A stretch of DNA of 6,229 nt, taken from Actinomycetes bacterium. Its GTDB lineage: Bacteria > Actinomycetota > Actinomycetes > Actinomycetales > Actinomycetaceae. Where the stretch lies: NCBI GenBank assembly GCA_023420745.1, contig JAEZVQ010000089.1:1-6229 (forward strand). Reading direction: 5' to 3'. Positions 1-5,165 of the stretch are shown piece by piece (position 1 is the stretch's first letter; the number at the start of each line of letters is the position of its first letter). Both the position numbers and the translations under genes were made by a program. The notes below the pieces were generated by a model that saw only the letters and a program-made list of their open reading frames with translations, was not told the origin of the DNA and made no database searches.

Positions 1-379
1 CTTCAAGACCGCCGAGAATTGCCGCAGGCTGTTTGAACGCACGGTACAGCAGCAGTCGAGCAAAGAGGAGGTCGCGGGCTTCGAGGTTCTCGTAGTCGTC
101 GTCACCGTCGTCAGTTTCGTCACGCGGGAGAAGCGAGCGTGCCTTCATGTCGAGCAGTGTGGCTGCGACGACGAGGAACTCCGAGGTTTGAGACAGGTCG
201 GTGGCATCGTGCATATAGGCGATGAACTCGTCGGTCACCTGCGCCAGCGCCACCTCGGTAATGTCGAGCTGGCGTTTGGAAATCAACCCGAGAAGCAGGT
301 CAAATGGTCCCGAAAAATTGTCAAGCTCAACGTGGAACGCTTCCGCCCCGTCGGCGGTGATGATCTCAGGCGACTCCAC
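1..379 (-). CDS. scpA: Segregation and condensation protein A (N-terminal part, cut by window edge)
   Basis: ScpA is the kleisin subunit that bridges the heads of the Smc dimer and, with ScpB, forms the bacterial condensin that compacts and segregates the nucleoid. About 126 codons are visible; the rest of the gene lies left of the window. The protein has the family signature FSGPFDLLLGLI near residues 22-33, followed by ITEVALAQVTDEF (40-52), the segment EFLVVAATLLDMKARSLLP (67-85), an acidic stretch rich in Asp (88-96), and EARDLLFARLLLYRAFK (100-116). The N-terminal region is the part of kleisins that contacts the Smc neck. The start is GTG at 379-377. An in-frame TGA lies four codons upstream (391-389), and no other start codon falls between, so this start is well constrained. 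It overlaps the end of parA by 14 bases, and no strong Shine-Dalgarno is visible, which suggests translational coupling to parA. scpB is expected next, outside the window. Confidence 0.95.
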   Translation of the reverse strand, partial: MESPEIITADGAEAFHVELDNFSGPFDLLLGLISKRQLDITEVALAQVTDEFIAYMHDATDLSQTSEFLVVAATLLDMKARSLLPRDETDDGDDDYENLEARDLLFARLLLYRAFKQPAAILGGLE

Positions 380-1247
380 CGCGTGCGATCACTTCGCGAG
401 CAAGACGACGATAGGCGTGAGCCCCGGGGTGTGAGGGTTCGTAGCTGGTGATTGGTTCTGCCGCGACACTGGCGTCGGGGAACTTCACCGTGCGCCGAAT
501 CATCGTGTCGTACACCTTGTCACCGAATGCCTCACGCAGCCGTTCAATGACTTCGCGAGCGTGAAGAGTGCGCAAATCCACCATCGTCGGCAGCAAGCCG
601 TCAATGGTCAGTCTCGGATTGAGGCGATCCTGGACTTTTTCAATCGTCTCCACCAGCAGCGCCACTCCGCGCATCGCGAAGAACTCGGCTTCGAGCGGGA
701 TCATTACCCCGTGTGCCGCAGTCAATGCGTTGATGGTGAGCAGTCCGAGCGAAGGCTGGCAGTCGACAAAAATCACGTCATAGTCGTCGAGGACGGGGCG
801 CAGGGCACGCATCAACGCCTGTTCGCGTGCCACCTCGTTGACGAGCTGAACTTCCGCGGCGGACAGGTCAATATTGGCGGGTACGAGGTCGAGGTTGTCG
901 ACTTCGGTGTGGACGATGGCGTCGAGGATCGAGGTGCGCGAGGAGACGAGGAGGTTATACACCGTCATATCGAGCTCTTGGGAGTTCACTCCCAGCCCGG
1001 CGCTCGCCGCACCCTGCGGGTCGAAGTCGACAATGAGGACGCGTCGACCATACTCGGCGAGAGCAGCTGCGAGGTTGATCGTCGTCGTGGTTTTCCCCAC
1101 CCCACCCTTCTGGTTACACATGGCGATAATGCGAGCCGGTCCGTGGGAGCTCAACGGCTGGGGCACGGGGAACCGGTCGTCGTCTGATTCGGGCGGAACC
1201 GGAACAAGGGAAGGCTGCACATCACTCACAGTCTCAGGATATGACAT
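366..1247 (-). CDS. parA: ParA/Soj-family chromosome-partitioning-type ATPase
   Basis: This is a 293-residue ParA/MinD-type P-loop ATPase. The family uses ATP-dependent dimerisation and DNA binding to position chromosomes or other cargo. Visible motifs are a deviant Walker A, KGGVGKTT, at residues 47-54 with the signature lysine K47 and catalytic lysine K52; the A-prime motif VDFDPQG at 73-79; and Walker B, VIFVDCQPSLG, at 158-168. The first 37 or so residues are a Pro- and Asp-rich, low-complexity extension before the conserved core begins at GPARIIAMCNQ. The ATG at 1247 is preceded by GGGGTGG, very close to the start codon. No parB follows. The context (xerD upstream, scpA overlapping downstream) matches the conserved actinobacterial group in which an orphan ParA-like ATPase sits with scpA and scpB. 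It is therefore probably not the origin-proximal parA of a parAB pair, and its partner is unknown. Function in chromosome organisation is inferred from family and neighbours. Confidence 0.93.
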   Translation of the reverse strand: MSYPETVSDVQPSLVPVPPESDDDRFPVPQPLSSHGPARIIAMCNQKGGVGKTTTTINLAAALAEYGRRVLIVDFDPQGAASAGLGVNSQELDMTVYNLLVSSRTSILDAIVHTEVDNLDLVPANIDLSAAEVQLVNEVAREQALMRALRPVLDDYDVIFVDCQPSLGLLTINALTAAHGVMIPLEAEFFAMRGVALLVETIEKVQDRLNPRLTIDGLLPTMVDLRTLHAREVIERLREAFGDKVYDTMIRRTVKFPDASVAAEPITSYEPSHPGAHAYRRLAREVIARGGVA

Positions 1248-1277
1248 TCCACCCCGATCGTGTGGATCCCATCGGTG

Positions 1278-2198
1278 TTACCCGCGTGCACGCGGGTGTG
1301 TGGCGGCGTGGATTTCTCGCAGTGTGGTGATGGAAATCCGCGTGTAGATTTGCGTGGTGGTCACCGACGCGTGCCCGAGGAGTTCTTGCACGTCGCGAAT
1401 CGACGCACCTCCTTCAAGCAGGTGCGTGGCGAAGGAATGGCGCAGTGTGTGCGGTGAAATCTCGCGCGCAATCCCCGCGAGTGTGCCGAGGCGGCGCACC
1501 ACTTCCCACGCGGTTTGCCGCGACATGGCTTGCCCGCGCCGGTTGACAAACAGGTGCCACTCCCCTGCTCCGGCAGCGACGAGCTCGCGTCTACCCTCAC
1601 CGAGGTAGGTGCGCAGCGCTTCGACTGCGTAGTGACCGAGTGGGACGATGCGTTCCTTGCGCCCTTTCCCAAACAGGTGGATGAGGGGCAGCTCCGCATC
1701 GAGGTCAATATCGTCAACAGCGAGTGCCACCACCTCATGGATGCGCGCGCCAGTACCGTAGAGCAGTTCGAGCAGCGCCCAGTCACGCTGTCCCACAGCG
1801 CCGGGCTGAGCGCGTGCCACGTCAAGCAGCGCTTGCACCTCGCTGACCGTCAGCGCCTTCGGCAGTGGACGAGTGCTGCGGCGAGCTTCGAGATCAGCGG
1901 TCGGGTCGGTGGGAATAGCATCGTCGGCGACGGCGTAGCGCATCCATGCTCGGATTGCCGAGGAGGCGCGCGCCACTGTCGATGCAGCGAGCGGCGTGCC
2001 CGTGGTCACGCCGGAGGCGAGCCGGGTGAGGTGGTCTTCAATAATGGCTGGCGTGAGCTGCCTGAGTTCGTTGACCGTGTCCGGGAGGTCGTCGATAAAC
2101 CGCGTGAGGTCGCGCCGGTAGGCGGCGCACGTGTGGGACGAGGCGCCACGTTCGACCATCAGGTGGTCGATGAAATCCTCAAGGTCACGGCGCAACAT
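1278..2198 (-). CDS. xerD: Site-specific tyrosine recombinase XerD
   Basis: This 306-residue tyrosine recombinase has the usual XerC/D length. With XerC it resolves chromosome dimers at dif at the division septum, a process normally activated by FtsK. The N-terminal SAM-like core-binding domain spans roughly residues 1-90 and contains HTCAAYRRDLTRFI. The catalytic domain follows from about 112. All catalytic residues are present: R152 in GTGARIHEV, K178 in FGKGRKERIVPLG, H250 and R253 in SPHTLRHSFATHLLEGG, H276 in LLGHASVTTTQ, and nucleophile Y285 in TQIYT. The ending REIHAATHPRA resembles XerD tails. XerD rather than XerC is chosen mainly because xerD-parA-scpA is a conserved actinobacterial order. 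The ATG at 2198 has only a weak ribosome site (CTGGTG), but the downstream N-terminus aligns with the family start. A TAATCT box six bases upstream could give a leaderless mRNA. The gene is divergent from tkt. parA follows after 30 bp. Confidence 0.94.
   Translation of the reverse strand: MLRRDLEDFIDHLMVERGASSHTCAAYRRDLTRFIDDLPDTVNELRQLTPAIIEDHLTRLASGVTTGTPLAASTVARASSAIRAWMRYAVADDAIPTDPTADLEARRSTRPLPKALTVSEVQALLDVARAQPGAVGQRDWALLELLYGTGARIHEVVALAVDDIDLDAELPLIHLFGKGRKERIVPLGHYAVEALRTYLGEGRRELVAAGAGEWHLFVNRRGQAMSRQTAWEVVRRLGTLAGIAREISPHTLRHSFATHLLEGGASIRDVQELLGHASVTTTQIYTRISITTLREIHAATHPRARG
1280..1297. repeat. 18-bp perfect palindrome at the xerD stop codon
   Basis: The sequence ACCCGCGTGCACGCGGGT is a perfect dyad centred between 1288 and 1289. 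It overlaps the last codons and first stop base of xerD. As RNA on the minus strand it could fold as a 7-bp GC stem with a TGCA tetraloop. No T-run follows, so it is a poor candidate for a classical terminator. It could be an mRNA structure between xerD and parA, a protein-binding site, or coincidence from the codons for HPRARG. Confidence 0.6.
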
Positions 2199-2204
2199 GG
2201 CACC

Positions 2205-2210
2205 AGATTA
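2205..2210 (-). promoter_or_regulatory. Possible -10 element for xerD
   Basis: Reading the minus strand, TAATCT lies six bases before the xerD ATG. This spacing would place the transcription start at or next to the start codon, giving a leaderless transcript, which is common in actinobacteria. It would also explain the weak ribosome site. No convincing -35 box is seen at the usual distance, so this is tentative. Confidence 0.3.
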
Positions 2211-2255
2211 CGCGTGGTTGTACGATCGGTGCGCTCGCGTCGCGGTGCGCCGCTA

Positions 2256-2283
2256 TTACAACGGTGTCATAGGCGAGTAATGT
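2256..2283 (+). promoter_or_regulatory. Predicted sigma-70-type promoter for tkt
   Basis: A TTACAA -35-like box (2256-2261) is separated by 16 bases from a TAATGT -10-like box (2278-2283). A transcription start near 2290 would give tkt a leader of about 90 bases. This is the best-matching pair I see in the 180-bp divergent xerD-tkt intergenic region. It was assigned by eye. Confidence 0.4.
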
Positions 2284-2295
2284 GGGATGTGACAC
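2264..2295. repeat. GTGTCA/TGACAC inverted repeat flanking the predicted tkt -10 box
   Basis: GTGTCA at 2264-2269 and its exact reverse complement TGACAC at 2290-2295 are separated by 20 bases and bracket the predicted tkt -10 element. The position would suit an operator for a dimeric regulator. Six-base arms this far apart can easily arise by chance, and I do not recognise a known regulator site. Confidence 0.25.
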
Positions 2296-2360
2296 GCTTC
2301 GCCGCCCTCGTCGAATATCGATCGACGGCGACAAGCACCCCTTCATCAACGATGGTCAAG

Positions 2361-2368
2361 AAGAAAGG
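2361..2368 (+). promoter_or_regulatory. Ribosome binding site that decides the tkt start
   Basis: AAGAAAGG ends ten bases before the ATG at 2379, and it is the only Shine-Dalgarno-like stretch near the candidate starts. The in-frame ATG at 2370 is only one base past it, and the one at 2352 lies upstream of it. This supports initiation at 2379. Confidence 0.5.
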
Positions 2369-2378
2369 CATGATACGC

Positions 2379-4451
2379 ATGGCTTTGACGTGGGACGAAC
2401 GTGACGCACGCGCCGTCACCACCGCGAAGGTGTTGGCAGCAGACGCGGTGGAAAACGCCGGCTCAGGGCACCCGGGAACGGCGATTTCGCTCGCCCCTGC
2501 GGCCTACCTGCTGTTCCAACGTCACATGGCAATCGACCCTCACGACCCCCTGTGGCTCGGTCGTGACCGGTTCATCATGTCGGCGGGACACTCCTCCCTC
2601 ACCCAGTACATCAGTTTCTACCTCGCTGGCGCGGGACTGGAACTCGATGACCTCAAGGCATTCCGCACCTTCAAATCCCGCACCCCTGGACACCCCGAGT
2701 ACGGTCACACGAAGTTCGTGGAAATTACTACCGGCCCACTGGGCTCGGGGATCGCCTCCGGTGTCGGCATGGCAATGGCACAGCGTCGCCTCCGGGGCAT
2801 GTTTGATCCTGAGGCGCCCGCGGGAGCCTCGCCTTTCGATCACTCGGTGTACGTCATTGTTGGTGATGGCTGCTTGCAAGAGGGGATCGCGTCCGAGGCG
2901 TGTTCCCTTGCCGGTACACAGAATCTCGGCAACCTCATTGTGCTGTGGGACGACAACCACATTTCCATCGAAGACAACACCTCGATTGCTTTCAACGAGG
3001 ATGTTCTCGCCCGTTTTGAAGCCTACGGGTGGCATACGCAGCGCGTCGACTGGGCTCGCGCTGACGGTTCCTATGCCGAGGATGTCGACGCACTCAACGA
3101 CGCCATTGACGCGGCGAAGGCTGAAACCTCGAAGCCGTCGATTATTGCGCTGCGCACCATCATCGGCTGGCCAACGCCAGGCAAGCAAAACACCGGGGCA
3201 ATCCACGGGTCGAAGCTCGGTACTGATGCGTTGTGCGGTTTGAAAGAAGCGCTCGGCGTCAATCCCGACGCGATGTTCGACGTCGACGAGGAAGCAGTGG
3301 AATACGCGCGTCACAATGTGGCGACTCGTGCGGCTGCGGCGCGTGAACAGTGGGATCGGGCCATGAGCGCGTGGCGCGAAGCCCATCCCGATCGTGCACA
3401 GCTTCTCGACCGGCTCTCCCGTCGAGAACTCCCTGACGGCTGGGAGGAGGCACTCCCCGCATTCGATGACGGCAAGCCGATTGCCACCCGCGCCGCCTCC
3501 GGCAAGGTGATTAACGCGATTGCCGGTGTGCTTCCTGAACTTTGGGGTGGCTCGGCTGACCTCGCTGGGTCGAATAACACGCTGATTTCTGGCGAAGCAT
3601 CATTCTTGCCCGAAGAGCGTTCCTCGCAGATGTTCTCCGGCACGCCCTACGGGCGCAACCTCCACTTCGGTGTGCGCGAGCACGCGATGGGTGCGATCCT
3701 CAACGGGATTGCCCTCGAAGGATTCACCCGCGTGTACGGTGGCACGTTCTTCGTGTTTGCCGACTACATGCGCGGAGCGGTTCGCCTCGCTTCACTGATG
3801 AACCTGCCCGTCACCTACGTGTGGACGCACGATTCGATCGGTGTTGGTGAGGACGGTCCGACACATCAGCCGGTTGAGCACCTCGCTGCCTATCGTGCGA
3901 TTCCCAACCTCGCCGTGGTGCGTCCCGCGGATGCGCAGGAAACAGCGGCGGCGTGGAAGGCGACGCTGGAGCAGTCCGGTCCGGTTGCCCTCGTCCTCAC
4001 CCGCCAGAACCTGCCCAACCCCAACCGTGCGGAGGCTGGGCTGGCTGATGCTGCGAATCTGTCGCGTGGCGGCTACGTGCTCAGCGACTGCGATGGCACG
4101 CCCGATGTCATCCTCATGGCGTCAGGCTCCGAAGTGCAGTACACGCTGGCCGCGCAGAAGATCCTCGCCGACGACGGGATTGCGGCGCGCGTGGTGTCGA
4201 TGCCGTGTATGGAGTGGTTCGACGCCCAGGATGCTGATTACCGCGAGTCGGTGCTGCCGTCGTCGGTGAGCGCACGCGTCTCTATCGAAGCGGGCTTGGC
4301 GATGCCGTGGCGCAAGTACGTCGGCGACGCGGGGCGTTCCCTGTCGATTGAGTCGTTCGGCGAGGTCGGCGCCGCCGACGAGCTGTTCGACTACTTCGGT
4401 ATGAGCGCGGATGCGGTGGTAGCTGCCGTTCGCGAACTGATCAACCGGTAG
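2379..4451 (+). CDS. tkt: Transketolase
   Basis: Transketolase is a cytoplasmic, thiamine-diphosphate-dependent enzyme that moves two-carbon units between sugar phosphates, linking the non-oxidative pentose phosphate pathway to glycolysis. From the chosen ATG the protein has 690 residues, typical of the bacterial family. Visible motifs: GSGHPG with H31, SAGHSS with H71, the cofactor/metal motif GDGCLQEG from 162 continuing to DDNHISIED (N193), GAIHG with H276, GTPYGRNLHFGVREHAMG with catalytic glutamate E434, THDSIGVGEDGPTHQP with H495, and RPADAQE at 515-521. N-terminal pyrophosphate, central pyrimidine and C-terminal domains are all complete. The frame stays open far upstream because of codon bias, and in-frame ATGs occur at 2280, 2352 and 2370. 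ATG 2379 is preferred for its AAGAAAGG site and because homologues begin at about TWDE. The gene is divergent from xerD and convergent with secG. No tal or zwf follows. The 3' side carries hairpins. Confidence 0.97.
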   Translation: MALTWDERDARAVTTAKVLAADAVENAGSGHPGTAISLAPAAYLLFQRHMAIDPHDPLWLGRDRFIMSAGHSSLTQYISFYLAGAGLELDDLKAFRTFKSRTPGHPEYGHTKFVEITTGPLGSGIASGVGMAMAQRRLRGMFDPEAPAGASPFDHSVYVIVGDGCLQEGIASEACSLAGTQNLGNLIVLWDDNHISIEDNTSIAFNEDVLARFEAYGWHTQRVDWARADGSYAEDVDALNDAIDAAKAETSKPSIIALRTIIGWPTPGKQNTGAIHGSKLGTDALCGLKEALGVNPDAMFDVDEEAVEYARHNVATRAAAAREQWDRAMSAWREAHPDRAQLLDRLSRRELPDGWEEALPAFDDGKPIATRAASGKVINAIAGVLPELWGGSADLAGSNNTLISGEASFLPEERSSQMFSGTPYGRNLHFGVREHAMGAILNGIALEGFTRVYGGTFFVFADYMRGAVRLASLMNLPVTYVWTHDSIGVGEDGPTHQPVEHLAAYRAIPNLAVVRPADAQETAAAWKATLEQSGPVALVLTRQNLPNPNRAEAGLADAANLSRGGYVLSDCDGTPDVILMASGSEVQYTLAAQKILADDGIAARVVSMPCMEWFDAQDADYRESVLPSSVSARVSIEAGLAMPWRKYVGDAGRSLSIESFGEVGAADELFDYFGMSADAVVAAVRELINR

Positions 4452-4458
4452 TCACGCA

Positions 4459-4495
4459 GTCACCACCGCCTCGCGCGCGGTGTGCCGGTGGTGAC
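4459..4495 (+). terminator. Hairpin just downstream of tkt
   Basis: GTCACCACCG (4459-4468) pairs with CGGTGGTGAC (4486-4495), starting eight bases after the tkt stop codon. The 17-base loop is GC-rich, and an alternative inner stem, CACCGC/GCGGTG (4464-4469 with 4477-4482), competes with it. No T-run follows. It could contribute to termination or protect the tkt mRNA 3' end. Confidence 0.4.
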
Positions 4496-4517
4496 GTGGT
4501 ACTGCTCGAGACGTTAC

Positions 4518-4559
4518 TGATTCGGGGTGGATCCTCAGGTGAGGATCCACCCCGAATCA
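4518..4559. terminator. Long perfect hairpin, probable bidirectional terminator between tkt and secG
   Basis: Arms 4518-4537 and 4540-4559 are perfect reverse complements over 20 bp around a two-base centre. In RNA this makes a 19-bp stem with an AGGT loop. The core of the arm is CGGGGTGGATCCTC. It sits between two convergent genes, where a terminator serving both strands is expected. Neither side has a T-run, so it is not a textbook intrinsic terminator, but long GC-rich stems without a U-tract are often proposed as terminators in actinobacteria. tkt is its nearest gene. Confidence 0.65.
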
Positions 4560-4630
4560 TGACCCGAGCATTGCCGGTTTCGCCCCGAGGCGTTGGAATC
4601 GTATTGTGGGCTACCCCGTCGAGGAGATAC

Positions 4631-4661
4631 GAAAACGGGAAGACCACCGGGGTCTTCCCGT
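4631..4661 (-). terminator. Rho-independent-type terminator of the secG operon
   Basis: On the minus strand, ACGGGAAGACC and GGTCTTCCCGT form a perfect 11-bp stem (4651-4661 with 4635-4645) around a five-base loop. The stem is followed by a short TTTT run (4634-4631, read on the minus strand). It lies 58 bases beyond the secG stop codon. The T-run on this strand only indicates that it terminates leftward transcription from secG. Confidence 0.65.
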
Positions 4662-4718
4662 CGTGAGTGAGCGCGAAATATCAGTAAATTCGCGAAAACT
4701 CAGAATATGTGTCGCGCC

Positions 4719-4964
4719 TCAGGAGGTGAACTTCGTAATAATCCCCAGGGCGATAATCACTGCAGTCCACACGCTCAGCGTGCCAACGGTAATGCGATTG
4801 AGGTTGCGCTGAGCCACACCGGAGGAGCCCGCCGCGTTGGTCAAACCGCCACCGAACATGTCGGACACGCCGCCGCCTTTACCCTTGTGCATGAGGATCG
4901 TGAGCACCAGGAACAGGCTCGAAATCACGAGCAAGACCTTGAGAATAATGGTCACGACAGTCAT
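4719..4964 (-). CDS. secG: Preprotein translocase subunit SecG
   Basis: SecG is the small, non-essential subunit of the SecYEG translocon in the cytoplasmic membrane and assists SecA-driven protein export. The 81-residue product is a normal actinobacterial SecG length. It shows two hydrophobic membrane segments, about residues 4-25 and 58-78. They flank a Gly-rich cytoplasmic loop with the characteristic HKGKGGGVSDMFGGG (26-40) and SSGVAQRNLNRITV (47-60), which match the family closely. The ATG at 4964 has a clear GAGAGG ribosome site five bases upstream. secG is separated from tpiA by 201 bp containing a strong hairpin and a possible own promoter, so it may be expressed partly apart from the glycolytic genes. 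The placement beside tpiA is a conserved actinobacterial arrangement, not evidence of a shared reaction. Confidence 0.96.
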   Translation of the reverse strand: MTVVTIILKVLLVISSLFLVLTILMHKGKGGGVSDMFGGGLTNAAGSSGVAQRNLNRITVGTLSVWTAVIIALGIITKFTS

Positions 4965-4969
4965 GGTGT

Positions 4970-4975
4970 CCTCTC
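4970..4975 (-). promoter_or_regulatory. Ribosome binding site of secG
   Basis: GAGAGG on the minus strand lies five bases before the secG ATG. It is among the clearest Shine-Dalgarno sequences in the window and fixes the start. Confidence 0.7.
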
Positions 4976-4997
4976 TTCATGGATAGTAGCCGCATTG

Positions 4998-5003
4998 ATT
5001 GTA
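4998..5003 (-). promoter_or_regulatory. Possible -10 element for a secG promoter
   Basis: TACAAT on the minus strand matches the -10 consensus at five of six positions and lies 33 bases before the secG start codon. No good -35 box is seen 16-18 bases upstream. A second, weaker candidate is TACTAT at 4983-4988. A promoter here, downstream of the tpiA-side hairpin, would let secG be transcribed on its own. Confidence 0.35.
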
Positions 5004-5071
5004 CCCAACGTGGCGGTTGTTTTCCTACACGGGCGCTGTGTGTGTTCGCTACCACGACCGCTGAGGATGTG

Positions 5072-5116
5072 CTGCGGGCGCGCACCTCATCACGTGGATG
5101 GTGTGCGCGCCCGCAG
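5072..5116 (-). terminator. Strong hairpin between tpiA and secG
   Basis: Arms CTGCGGGCGCGCAC (5072-5085) and GTGCGCGCCCGCAG (5103-5116) form a perfect 14-bp, very GC-rich stem. Within the loop a further CATC/GATG pairing closes on a five-base ACGTG loop, so the whole element folds compactly. It begins about 50 bases after the tpiA stop codon in the direction of transcription. No T-run follows on the minus strand. It is most likely a full or partial terminator, or an mRNA-stabilising structure at the end of the pgk-tpiA transcript. Confidence 0.55.
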
Positions 5117-5165
5117 GCATGGTGTGTCACGGCGATGGATTGTTCACCGCGCGACGTCGATGGCG

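Noticed and set aside
561..1187. A 208-codon plus-strand open frame over parA.
   Set aside because: It is antisense to parA with all ATPase motifs intact. No ribosome site or domain supports it.
1515..2378. The tkt frame stays open for 288 codons upstream, across the antisense strand of xerD.
   Set aside because: The upstream part is antisense to a well-supported xerD and has no resemblance to transketolase. It is a side effect of GC-rich codon use, and the predicted promoter and ribosome site lie within it.
2280..2378. A 33-residue N-terminal extension of transketolase from the ATG at 2280.
   Set aside because: That ATG overlaps the predicted -10 box, and transketolases normally begin just before the TWDE segment. 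ATG 2379 has a better-placed ribosome site.
4560..4630. A possible tRNA or small RNA in the gene-free stretch between the hairpins.
   Set aside because: I could not find a consistent acceptor stem, anticodon arm and T-loop on either strand. Only a tiny CGCC/GGCG stem is present.
4441..4647. A 68-codon minus-strand open frame in the tkt-secG intergenic region.
   Set aside because: It runs through the hairpins, overlaps the tkt end, and lacks a ribosome site or any family resemblance.
4721..4729. A perfect AGGAGGTGA Shine-Dalgarno-like sequence on the plus strand.
   Set aside because: No start codon lies at a usable distance downstream. It is the antisense of the last codons of secG and is probably coincidental.
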